Source of the DNA: CBIFWW01 sp966186435
Lineage (GTDB): Bacteria; Pseudomonadota; Gammaproteobacteria; Enterobacterales; Enterobacteriaceae
Assembly (NCBI GenBank): GCA_966186435.1
Contig: CBIFWW010000164.1
Location: forward strand, 1 to 6,807
Reading direction: 5' to 3'
Length of the DNA stretch: 6,807 bases
This document shows, piece by piece, positions 1 to 6,094 of this stretch. A program made the translations under genes and the position numbers. Each line of letters starts with the position of its first letter. Position 1 is the stretch's first letter. The notes beneath the pieces are model-generated. The model ran no database searches. It was not told where the DNA came from and saw nothing but the letters and a program-made list of their open reading frames with translations.

Positions 1-421
1 GCTCTACGTCTTTGGCACCCATATATATGCGGCACTTCAGGCCCAGCAGGGCGCTGGCGAGAGCCGAAGCCACGCCGTGCTGGCCGGCGCCGGTTTCGGC
101 AATGATTTCTGTTTTACCCATGCGCTTGGCGAGCAGCGCCTGGCCCAATACCTGGTTAGTTTTATGCGCGCCGCCGTGCAGTAAGTCTTCACGTTTGAGG
201 TACAGGGTGGTTTTGGTGCCTTCTGTAAGATTACGGCACTTGGTTAGGGCCGTCGGGCGGCCGGCGTAATTTTTCAGCAGGTCGGTAAATTCAGCCTGGA
301 AATCAGCATCGCTTTGGGCGCTAACAAAGGCTGCTTCCAGCTGGCGCAGGGCAGGCATCAGGATTTGCGGAACGTACATCCCGCCAAATTCGCCAAAATA
401 GGGGTTCAGTAAAGTCGTCAT
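1..421 (-). CDS. trpB: Tryptophan synthase beta subunit TrpB (partial, N-terminal 140 codons)
   Basis: TrpB is the PLP-dependent beta subunit of cytoplasmic tryptophan synthase. It condenses indole, delivered through a tunnel from TrpA, with L-serine to give L-tryptophan. The reading frame opens with MTTLLNPYFGEFGG and continues without a break to the left edge, ending in RIYMGAKDVE. The PLP-binding lysine is present as Lys87 in HKTNQ, exactly its position in the E. coli enzyme. The GAGQHG loop (about residues 110-115) is also visible. About 140 of the usual roughly 397 residues are inside the window; the truncation is the window edge, not a mutation. The ATG start is supported by an AAGGAAG ribosome site that overlaps the trpCF stop codon, 7 bases upstream. 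The gene lies 12 bases after trpCF in the trp operon, and trpA is expected beyond the edge. Identification is essentially certain. Confidence 0.98.
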   Translation of the reverse strand, partial: MTTLLNPYFGEFGGMYVPQILMPALRQLEAAFVSAQSDADFQAEFTDLLKNYAGRPTALTKCRNLTEGTKTTLYLKREDLLHGGAHKTNQVLGQALLAKRMGKTEIIAETGAGQHGVASALASALLGLKCRIYMGAKDVE

Positions 422-433
422 CACATTGCTTCC

Positions 434-1795
434 TTAGTAGGCCCGCAGGGTCTGGAACACCGCTGCCAGCTTGTTTGCATCTTTGATCCCTGGGGCGGAT
501 TCCACCCCGGAGTTGAAATCAAGACCGGCACAGCCGGTTTTTGCTGCTTCTATGCAGTTGTCGGCAGCCAGGCCGCCCGCCAGCAGGACGTTATCAAGCT
601 GCTGGCCGCCCAATAGGGACCAGTCAAAACGCTGGCCGCTGCCGCCCTGGCCATTGTCGAAGATGTATTTGTCTATAGCGGAGTAATCCCGGGCGGGCAG
701 GGTGTTACCTACGCTTAGCGCCTTCCAGATCTCTACTCCTTCAGGTAACAGGGCGCGCAGCTGATCCACATAGGCCTGATCTTCCTCGCCGTGGAGCTGC
801 ACCGCCCGCAGGTTGAAGCTGGCAACCTTCTGCACAATGTCTGCCGGGTCGCTATTGCGGAACACGCCTACGTACCGCAATGGTGCGGCGGCCATCACCG
901 CTTTGGCGGCGTCATCATTCACAAAGCGCGGGGAGGTGGGGGCAAAAATCAAGCCGCCGTAGACCGCACCGGCTTCATAGGCGGCGCTGGCATCCTGAGG
1001 GCGGGTCAACCCGCACACTTTGTTTTCGCCCAGCAGCACCCGGCGCACCGCTTCTGCCAGATTATCTTCACCCATCAACGCCGATCCAATCAGGAAGCCG
1101 TTAGCGAAGTGGGCCAACTCACGCACCTGGCTGTAATGATGAATACCGGACTCACAAATCACCGTTACTTCCGGCGGCAGCCGTGGGGCCAACTGGCGGG
1201 TGCGGTTGAGATCGATAGACATATCCCGCAAGTCGCGGTTGTTGATGCCCACCACTTTGGCCTTCAGGGCGATGGCCCGCTCCAGCTCTTCTTGGTTGCT
1301 GACTTCTGTCAGCACACCCATTTTTAGGCTGTGAGCCACCGCTGCCAGCTGTTGGTACTGTTCATCATCTAACACCGACAACATCAGCAGGCAGGCATCC
1401 GCCTGATAAAAGCGGGCTAGGTGGATCTGGTAAGGGTCAATAATAAAGTCCTTACACAGCACCGGCTGGCTGATAATGCCGCTCACGATAGGCAGGAAAT
1501 CAAAGCTGCCCTGGAAGTATTTTTCGTCCGTCAGTACGGATACGGCGGAGGCATAGTGCTTATACACCTCGGCAATGCGCGCCGGATCAAAATCCTCGCG
1601 GATCACCCCCTTAGAAGGAGAGGCTTTTTTACACTCCAGGATAAAAGCAGTCCGGGCGCCCTGGAGGGCATCGTAGAAATGACGGCTGCTGGGAACGATA
1701 TCATTCTGGAAACTGGCCAATGGCTGTTGCTGTTTACGGGCTTCAACCCAGATGGCTTTATCTGCCACAATTTTCGCTAAAATAGTGTCCTGCAT
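434..1795 (-). CDS. trpC: Bifunctional indole-3-glycerol-phosphate synthase / phosphoribosylanthranilate isomerase TrpCF
   Basis: This is a 453-aa fusion that catalyses two consecutive steps. The C-terminal TrpF domain (about 257-453) isomerises phosphoribosylanthranilate to CdRP. The N-terminal TrpC domain (1 to about 255) decarboxylates and cyclises CdRP to indole-3-glycerol phosphate, the TrpA substrate. Visible TrpC active-site elements are ECKKASPSKG (Glu54, Lys56), CKDF (Lys115), TEVS (Glu164), GINNRDL and ESGI (Glu215). Visible TrpF elements are VCGLTR with catalytic Cys261, and FDNGQGGSG with acid Asp380. Length and sequence match the E. coli fusion. I chose the ATG at 1795, which gives MQDTILAKIV as in E. 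coli TrpC. The frame is open 12 codons further upstream, but that would overlap trpGD and match no known N-terminus. The start is one base after the trpGD stop (TAAAATG), with GAGAGGG just before it, so translational coupling is likely. Confidence 0.98.
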   Translation of the reverse strand: MQDTILAKIVADKAIWVEARKQQQPLASFQNDIVPSSRHFYDALQGARTAFILECKKASPSKGVIREDFDPARIAEVYKHYASAVSVLTDEKYFQGSFDFLPIVSGIISQPVLCKDFIIDPYQIHLARFYQADACLLMLSVLDDEQYQQLAAVAHSLKMGVLTEVSNQEELERAIALKAKVVGINNRDLRDMSIDLNRTRQLAPRLPPEVTVICESGIHHYSQVRELAHFANGFLIGSALMGEDNLAEAVRRVLLGENKVCGLTRPQDASAAYEAGAVYGGLIFAPTSPRFVNDDAAKAVMAAAPLRYVGVFRNSDPADIVQKVASFNLRAVQLHGEEDQAYVDQLRALLPEGVEIWKALSVGNTLPARDYSAIDKYIFDNGQGGSGQRFDWSLLGGQQLDNVLLAGGLAADNCIEAAKTGCAGLDFNSGVESAPGIKDANKLAAVFQTLRAY

Positions 1796-1796
1796 T

Positions 1797-3392
1797 TTAC
1801 CCTCTCGCAGCCAGTGCGGTAACGCGGTCATAGGCAGCGCCGCTATGGAGTACGTCCAGTACTTTCTGGGCGTTGGCTTTCAAATCTTCAAAACCGTGGA
1901 GGCGCATCAACATGGCGACGTTGACCGCCACGGCGGCCTCATGGGCACGTTCTCCTTTACCTTGTAACAGCTGGGTTATAATGTCACGGTTTTCTTCCGG
2001 GGTGCCGCCCGTCAGCTCTTCTTGGGTGTAAGGCAGCAAGCCGAAGTCCTGTGCCGTCAGCTGGTAGCTGCGGATCTCACCTTGATTAAGCTCCGCCACC
2101 AGGGTTGGGGCGTGGAGGGATACTTCATCCATGCCGCCGCTGTGTACCACCGCTGCCCGGCGGTATCCCAGCACCCGCAGGGTTTCAGCAATTGGTAGCA
2201 CCAGTTCCGGGCTGTAGACACCAATCAATGCCAACGGCGGGTGGGCCGGGTTGATCAATGGCCCTAATACGTTAAACAGGGTGCGGGTCTTCAGCTGCTG
2301 GCGTACTGGCATCGCGTGGCGGAAACCGGTGTGGTACTTCGGCGCAAACAGGAAGCACACACCCAAATCATCCAGCGCAGAGCGCGAGGCTTCGGCATTC
2401 ATATCAAGATTGATCCCGAAGGCCGCCAGCAGGTCGGAAGAGCCGGATTTGCTGGAAACGCTGCGGTTGCCGTGCTTGGCTACCTTCAACCCTACGGCGG
2501 CGGCCACAAAGGCGCTGGCGGTAGAGATATTAATGCTGTTACTGCCATCGCCACCGGTGCCGACAATATCGGTAAACAGATAGTCCGGCCGTGGGAACGG
2601 GGCGGCGTTCTCCAGTAATGCGCTGGCGGCCCCGGCTATTTCCAGCGGATGCTCGCCGCGTACTTTCATACTCACCAGCGCGGCTGCCAGTTGCTCAGGC
2701 TTGAGTTCACCGCGCACCACGGCGGAGAACAGCTGGTGGCTCTCTTGCTGGCTCAGGGTCTGGGCCTGGTACAGTTTCTCCAGAATTGGCTGGATCAAGT
2801 TAGTGGGTTCCAGCTTCTTCAGCGCCCATTCCAGGGTTTGCTCCAGCAGGCGTGCGCCCTGGCTGGTGAGGATTGATTCCGGATGGAACTGGAAGCCACA
2901 CACCCGGTCAGTTTCATGGCGCACCGCCATCACCATCCCATTAAAGTGGGCGTTGATAGTCAACCCGGCAGGGACATTGCTCCCCACCAGGGAGTGATAA
3001 CGGGCAACCGGCAGTGGATTAGACAGGCCGCTAAACATCGCCTGGCCGTCGTGCTCGATACTGGAGGCTTTGCCGTGGAGGATTTCCCCAGCCTGGCCCA
3101 CATAGCCACCGTAGGCTTCAACAATCGCCTGATGGCCGAGGCAGATACCGATAATCGGCAGCTTGCCTTTCATGCGGGTGATAAGTTCTGGCATACAGCC
3201 CGCTTCACTGGGGGTACCCGGCCCCGGTGAGAGCATCAGCACCGGGTTATCCATAGTCTCCAGGCGTTCGATCAGGGTCTGTGCCGGGATGTGGTTGCGG
3301 TAAATCACCACGTTATGACCACCGGCCCGCAGCTGATCCGCCAGGTTATAGGTAAAGGAGTCGATATTATCGAGCAGCAGAATGTCAGCCAT
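1797..3392 (-). CDS. trpD: Anthranilate synthase glutaminase / anthranilate phosphoribosyltransferase fusion TrpGD
   Basis: This 531-aa bifunctional protein has the same length as E. coli TrpD. Residues 1 to about 195 form the TrpG class-I glutamine amidotransferase, which supplies ammonia to TrpE for anthranilate synthesis. Its triad is visible as Cys84 in GICLGHQ and His170/Glu172 in FHPES, and SPGPGTP (55-61) forms the oxyanion region. Residues from about 200 to 531 form the anthranilate phosphoribosyltransferase, which transfers phosphoribosyl from PRPP to anthranilate. Its PRPP-binding glycine motif GTGGDG is at 278-283, with KHGNR at 306-310 and the metal-binding MDE at 421-423. The ATG at 3392 shares its A with the trpE stop (TAATG), and AGGAGA lies 7 bases upstream. 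This is the classic arrangement for coupled, equimolar synthesis of TrpE and its partner. The G-D fusion is typical of E. coli and close relatives; from family knowledge, trpG and trpD are separate in Serratia marcescens. Confidence 0.98.
   Translation of the reverse strand: MADILLLDNIDSFTYNLADQLRAGGHNVVIYRNHIPAQTLIERLETMDNPVLMLSPGPGTPSEAGCMPELITRMKGKLPIIGICLGHQAIVEAYGGYVGQAGEILHGKASSIEHDGQAMFSGLSNPLPVARYHSLVGSNVPAGLTINAHFNGMVMAVRHETDRVCGFQFHPESILTSQGARLLEQTLEWALKKLEPTNLIQPILEKLYQAQTLSQQESHQLFSAVVRGELKPEQLAAALVSMKVRGEHPLEIAGAASALLENAAPFPRPDYLFTDIVGTGGDGSNSINISTASAFVAAAVGLKVAKHGNRSVSSKSGSSDLLAAFGINLDMNAEASRSALDDLGVCFLFAPKYHTGFRHAMPVRQQLKTRTLFNVLGPLINPAHPPLALIGVYSPELVLPIAETLRVLGYRRAAVVHSGGMDEVSLHAPTLVAELNQGEIRSYQLTAQDFGLLPYTQEELTGGTPEENRDIITQLLQGKGERAHEAAVAVNVAMLMRLHGFEDLKANAQKVLDVLHSGAAYDRVTALAARG
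2732..2739 (+). other. Chi octamer
   Basis: This is an exact match to GCTGGTGG, the RecBCD-regulating Chi sequence of E. coli, inside trpGD and read on the strand opposite to the gene. That it acts as Chi in this organism is inferred from the enteric affiliation. Confidence 0.5.
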
Positions 3393-4954
3393 TAGAAAAT
3401 CTCCTGAGCCTGATGAGCGGTGGCGATGGCGCGCAGCACTGCGCGGGCTTTATTGCGGGTTTCATCAGCTTCCGCCTGGGGCACTGAATCCAGCACCACC
3501 CCGGCCCCGGCCTGGACGGTGGCAATGCCATCCTCCACATAGGCCGAGCGGATCACAATACAGGTGTCTAGATCGCCACTGGCGGTGAAGTAGCCCACCG
3601 CACCACCGTAGCTACCGCGACGGGTGCCTTCTGCCCCGGCAATCAGCTGCATGGCGCGCACTTTCGGTGCCCCGCTCAGGGTACCCATATTCATACAGGC
3701 CCGGTAGGCGTGCAGGACATCCAGATCATGGCGCAGTTCACCTACCACCCGGGATACCAGATGCATTACGAAGGAGTAGCGGTCAACTTTGGTCAGGTCA
3801 GCTACATAACGGCTGCCGGGGGTGCAGATGCGGGCCAGATCGTTACGGGCCAAGTCCACTAGCATTAAATGTTCGGACAACTCTTTATGATCGGTACGCA
3901 TTTCCAGTTCGATACGGCTGTCCAGATCCTGGTCCAGGCTGCCATCGGCACGGCGGCCCCGTGGGCGGGTACCGGCGATGGGGTAGATCTCAATCTGGCG
4001 GTTGCTGGCATCATATTTCAGCGAGCTTTCCGGAGAGGCACCAAACAGGGTGAAATCGTTATCCTGCATAAAGAACATATAGGGGCTGGGGTTGCTCTTT
4101 TTCAGGGTCTGATAGGCCGCCAGCGGGGAAGGGCAAGGCAGGGTGAAACGGCGGGATGGCACCACCTGGAAGATTTCACCAGCGCGGATCTCTTTCTGCA
4201 TCTGGCGCACTACCGCCCCAAACTGGTCGTCAGTTTGATTGGTTTCGCAGGTCATCGAGGCCACGTTCACTACTGGTAACGCCACCGGTGCGGCGCTGAG
4301 CTGGGCCTGAATCTGCCCGACGCGGGCCAGCAGCCGCTGTTTCTCCGCAGCCGAGGCAGTAAACAGGCTGGCTTGAATACGGGTCTGGCGTTTTTGGTGG
4401 TCAACCACCAGCAGGGTTTCTGCCAGATAGAAGCAGAAATCCGGGCAGCGGCTTTCTTGTGTTACCGGGGGCAATTCTTCGAACCCGGCCACCAAATCGT
4501 AGGCAAACAGCCCACCAAAGAACATGGCTTCGCGCTCGTGCTCAGGCACGTCCACCAACCCTTGCAACAGGCGGAACACATCAAACACCGACAGTGAGGT
4601 CAGGCGGGCATCTTCATCCAACAAATTACTCGGGGCCGGGAAGCGCAGCACGCGGCCCTGAGGCTGGTGCTGATTCTCAACCACCGCCGGTAAGGCGGCA
4701 TCCAACAGCGGGAGCAGCGCGGCCCCATTATCTGACAATGCCTGTAAGGTGACAGTGTCACCGATGGCGGTGATCCGCAGGGCGCTGTCCACCAACAGCA
4801 GGCTTTTCAAGTCGTTTTTGCTGTCGATGTCGGCGGACTCAAGCAGCAGTGTGGCCGGGCGTGCACCGCAAAGCTGGTGAAATAAAGATGTTGGGTTTTC
4901 GCCGTACACCCCGTCATCGGTGATTAATTCGAGTGCTGGTTTCATGGTCTGCAT
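3392..4954 (-). CDS. trpE: Anthranilate synthase component I TrpE
   Basis: TrpE is a 520-aa chorismate-utilising enzyme. It converts chorismate plus ammonia (from the TrpG domain) to anthranilate and pyruvate, the committed step of tryptophan synthesis. The N-terminal part carries the LLES feedback motif (37-40), including Ser40, which belongs to the allosteric tryptophan site in enteric TrpE. The C-terminal chorismate-binding domain holds PIAGTRPRG (325-333), Glu361, His398 and Glu498, at the same numbers as the catalytic and Mg-binding residues described for Salmonella/Serratia TrpE, plus GTLSGAPK. I chose the ATG at 4954 (MQTMKPALEL) because it matches the E. coli N-terminus and length. 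The same frame is open back to 5011, but that extension would run through the attenuator hairpin. GGGG lies 7 bases upstream as a modest ribosome site. It is the first structural gene of the operon and overlaps trpGD by one base. All key residues look intact. Confidence 0.98.
   Translation of the reverse strand: MQTMKPALELITDDGVYGENPTSLFHQLCGARPATLLLESADIDSKNDLKSLLLVDSALRITAIGDTVTLQALSDNGAALLPLLDAALPAVVENQHQPQGRVLRFPAPSNLLDEDARLTSLSVFDVFRLLQGLVDVPEHEREAMFFGGLFAYDLVAGFEELPPVTQESRCPDFCFYLAETLLVVDHQKRQTRIQASLFTASAAEKQRLLARVGQIQAQLSAAPVALPVVNVASMTCETNQTDDQFGAVVRQMQKEIRAGEIFQVVPSRRFTLPCPSPLAAYQTLKKSNPSPYMFFMQDNDFTLFGASPESSLKYDASNRQIEIYPIAGTRPRGRRADGSLDQDLDSRIELEMRTDHKELSEHLMLVDLARNDLARICTPGSRYVADLTKVDRYSFVMHLVSRVVGELRHDLDVLHAYRACMNMGTLSGAPKVRAMQLIAGAEGTRRGSYGGAVGYFTASGDLDTCIVIRSAYVEDGIATVQAGAGVVLDSVPQAEADETRNKARAVLRAIATAHQAQEIF
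4405..4412 (-). other. Chi octamer
   Basis: CCACCAGC on the plus strand is an exact Chi octamer (GCTGGTGG) on the minus strand, inside trpE and in its reading direction. Function is inferred from enteric relatives; the match may be partly a consequence of common codons. Confidence 0.45.
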
Positions 4955-4976
4955 GGTTGTGCCCCGGAAAAGATTC

Positions 4977-5000
4977 AAAAAAAAGCCCGCAGTTGCGGGC
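4977..5000 (-). terminator. trp attenuator (intrinsic terminator, segment 3:4)
   Basis: On the minus strand GCCCGC (5000-4995) and GCGGGC (4990-4985) form a 6-bp GC-only stem with an AACT loop, followed immediately by eight T residues (4984-4977). It lies between trpL and trpE. A transcript starting near 5117 and ending here would be about 141 nt, close to the roughly 140-nt attenuated leader of E. coli. This is the regulated terminator of the operon. Confidence 0.95.
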
Positions 5001-5056
5001 CGGGTATTCAATTTGCATTAAGCAAGCGCATCCTCACGGCCCTCAGGTCGTGCGCC
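4985..5056 (-). promoter_or_regulatory. trp attenuator leader RNA: alternative 1:2 and 2:3 pairings
   Basis: The leader RNA can fold in mutually exclusive ways. Segment 1:2 (pause hairpin): GGCGCA at 5056-5051, directly after the Trp codons, can pair with TGCGCT at 5030-5025 (one G-U). CACG at 5052-5049 can alternatively pair with CGTG at 5038-5035. Segment 2:3 (antiterminator): GGGCCG at 5042-5037 pairs perfectly with CGGCCC at 5002-4997. Segment 3 is also the left arm of the terminator (5000-4995), so 2:3 and 3:4 compete. TTGC/GCAA (5024 to 5012) can form a small internal hairpin inside the antiterminator. Pairings were found by eye; no folding energies were computed. Confidence 0.85.
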
Positions 5057-5087
5057 ACCAACGGTTGCGAATGGAGATTACTTTCAT
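5043..5087 (-). CDS. trpL: trp operon leader peptide TrpL (14 aa)
   Basis: This short leader reads MKVISIRNRWWRTT and then TGA, with two adjacent TGG codons at 5060-5055. It begins 30 bases downstream of the inferred transcription start and has an AGGG ribosome site (from 5099) upstream. Its role is regulatory. A ribosome stalling at the Trp codons when charged tRNA-Trp is scarce frees segment 2 of the leader RNA to pair with segment 3, which prevents the terminator. Length (14 aa), the position of the Trp pair (residues 10-11) and the following Arg-Thr match E. coli TrpL ([14 protein letters not shown]). Most of the residues before the Trp pair differ, including Arg in place of Gly directly before it. 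Position, tandem Trp codons and downstream attenuator make the call secure. Confidence 0.95.
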   Translation of the reverse strand: MKVISIRNRWWRTT

Positions 5088-5119
5088 TGAAATACCCTGT
5101 ATTTATTTCGTGAACTTGC

Positions 5120-5137
5120 GTACTAGTTAACTGGTTC
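5120..5137. promoter_or_regulatory. TrpR operator overlapping the trp -10 element
   Basis: The 18-bp element GAACCAGTTAACTAGTAC (minus-strand reading) is an imperfect palindrome centred on GTTAAC, with seven of nine symmetric pairs matched. It corresponds to the E. coli trp operator GAACTAGTTAACTAGTAC with one substitution, a C replacing T in the left CTAG half-site. It covers the -10 element, so bound TrpR-tryptophan would block RNA polymerase. The trpR gene is not in the window. Confidence 0.9.
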
Positions 5138-5153
5138 ATAAGGCTAAAGTCAA
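5125..5153 (-). promoter_or_regulatory. trp operon promoter (sigma-70)
   Basis: The -35 element TTGACT (5153-5148) is separated by 17 bases from the -10 element TTAACT (5130-5125). The -10 hexamer and spacing are the same as in the E. coli trp promoter, whose -35 is TTGACA. The downstream stretch CTAGTACGCAAGTTCACG is also shared, which places transcription start at about 5117 by analogy. The promoter drives trpL-trpE-trpGD-trpCF-trpB. Confidence 0.92.
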
Positions 5154-5162
5154 CAGTGATTT

Positions 5163-5189
5163 TTGATAATGGTCAATAATCGTTATTAT
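5163..5189 (+). promoter_or_regulatory. Candidate promoter for rnm-yciO
   Basis: On the plus strand TTGATA (5163-5168) and TATTAT (5184-5189) match the sigma-70 consensus at four and five of six positions. The spacer is only 15 bases, shorter than ideal. The elements lie just upstream of rnm in AT-rich sequence, and no better pair was found in the divergent region. The assignment is by eye and uncertain. Confidence 0.4.
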
Positions 5190-5216
5190 AGCCACCTTAC
5201 TTATATGCCCAGGTGC

Positions 5217-5222
5217 AGGGAG
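5217..5222 (+). promoter_or_regulatory. Ribosome binding site that favours a TTG start for rnm
   Basis: AGGGAG lies 5 bases before an in-frame TTG (5228). The only alternative start after the upstream in-frame stop (TAG at 5189) is GTG at 5213, which has no purine-rich sequence in front of it and would place this ribosome site inside the coding region. No in-frame ATG exists near the N-terminus. Confidence 0.6.
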
Positions 5223-5227
5223 TTAAC

Positions 5228-6094
5228 TTGCCAGACCTTTATGATTTACACAGCCACACCACCGCCTCTGACGGGTTATTGACCCCGGCAGAACTGGTTG
5301 CAAGGGCGGAAGAGATGGGGGTGACCCATCTGGCTATCACCGATCACGACACGGTGGCAGGGCTGGCGGCAGCGCGTCTGGCGATTACGCAACAAGGGTT
5401 AGCGTTAAACCTGGTGAGCGGAATAGAAATTTCCACCCTGTGGGAAAACTACGAAATCCATATCGTCGGCCTGGGGGTGGATGATACCCACCCGGCGCTG
5501 CTGGAATTTGTCGCCCAACAAACCGCCCGGCGGGACCTGCGGGCGGAAATGATCGCTGAGCGGCTCGATAAAGCCCGCATCCCCGGCGCCCTTGAAGGCG
5601 CGCGGCGACTGGCCGGTGACGGGGCCATTACCCGCGCCCATTTCGCCCGTTTTTTGGTGGAGCAGGGCCGGGCGACGGATATGGCCGGGGTATTTAAATA
5701 TTATCTGGCGCGGGGGAAAACCGGCTATGCCCCGCCACAGTGGTGTACAATAGAACAAGCTATTGATGTCATTCATCATTCTGGTGGCCTGGCGGTGCTT
5801 GCGCACCCGGGGCGTTACCGGTTAAGCACCAAATGGCTGAAACGCCTGATGGCCTGGTTTAGCGAGCACGGCGGGGATGGGATGGAAGTTGCCCAATGCC
5901 GGCAGCCGCCAAACGAGCGCCAGCAGCTGGCAAGTTATGTCGTTCAATATGGCCTGTTAGCTTCCTCAGGGTCTGATTTCCATGGGCCGGGGGAGTGGAC
6001 GGAACTAGGCCGCCATTTGCGTTTGCCGGAGAATGTCCAGCCGGTCTGGAGCCGGGGCTTGCCGCCCACCGACCATGAAGAGAGAATTTTATGA
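5228..6094 (+). CDS. rnm: PHP-domain 5'-3' exoribonuclease / 3',5'-nucleoside bisphosphate phosphatase (RNase AM)
   Basis: This is an orthologue of E. coli YciV/TrpH, now Rnm (RNase AM). From family knowledge, that cytoplasmic enzyme trims the last 5' nucleotides of rRNA precursors, degrades short RNAs and dephosphorylates pAp. The PHP metal-site motifs are all visible, with residue numbers counted from the TTG start: DLHSHT (His8, His10), TDHD (39-41), GIEIS (Glu67), HIVGLG (His78), AHF (His138), LAHPGRY (His193) and SGSDFHG (Asp250, His252). The conserved block ARGKTGYAPPQWCTIEQAID is nearly identical to E. coli. The start is non-ATG: TTG at 5228 gives 288 aa and has a good ribosome site. 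GTG at 5213 would give 293 aa, the E. coli length, but without a ribosome site. The gene is divergent from trp and overlaps yciO by four bases (ATGA), so the two are probably cotranscribed and coupled. Despite the old name trpH, nothing here suggests a role in tryptophan synthesis. Confidence 0.93.
   Translation: MPDLYDLHSHTTASDGLLTPAELVARAEEMGVTHLAITDHDTVAGLAAARLAITQQGLALNLVSGIEISTLWENYEIHIVGLGVDDTHPALLEFVAQQTARRDLRAEMIAERLDKARIPGALEGARRLAGDGAITRAHFARFLVEQGRATDMAGVFKYYLARGKTGYAPPQWCTIEQAIDVIHHSGGLAVLAHPGRYRLSTKWLKRLMAWFSEHGGDGMEVAQCRQPPNERQQLASYVVQYGLLASSGSDFHGPGEWTELGRHLRLPENVQPVWSRGLPPTDHEERIL

Noticed and set aside
791..1327. 178-aa open frame antisense to trpCF, and similar long antisense frames across trpE and trpGD
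   Set aside because: All are shadows of GC-rich, strongly conserved trp genes; their translations show no domain and they have no ribosome sites.
1796..1831. N-terminal extension of trpCF overlapping trpGD
   Set aside because: The ATG at 1795 matches the family N-terminus, has a ribosome site and gives the usual 453 aa; the extension matches nothing.
4955..5011. N-terminal extension of trpE (19 extra residues)
   Set aside because: The open frame runs through the attenuator hairpin and its T-run; MQTMKPALEL at 4954 matches the E. coli N-terminus and the 520-aa family length.
4988..5018. Short ORF starting ATGCAAATTG in the attenuator region
   Set aside because: It is out of frame with trpE, runs through the terminator, and has no clear ribosome site or relative.
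5161..5190. Fur-box-like sequence (GATAAT... ATAATCGTTAT)
   Set aside because: The hexamers are not contiguous; aligned to the 19-bp consensus only about 10 positions match, and neither neighbour has an iron link.
5185..5190. Perfect TATAAT on the minus strand upstream of the trp promoter
   Set aside because: No recognisable -35 lies 16-18 bases upstream; the classical trp promoter at 5153-5125 is far better supported.
5405..5806. 133-aa open frame antisense to rnm
   Set aside because: It lies wholly inside the conserved PHP-domain coding sequence, with composition explained by that gene; no recognisable domain.
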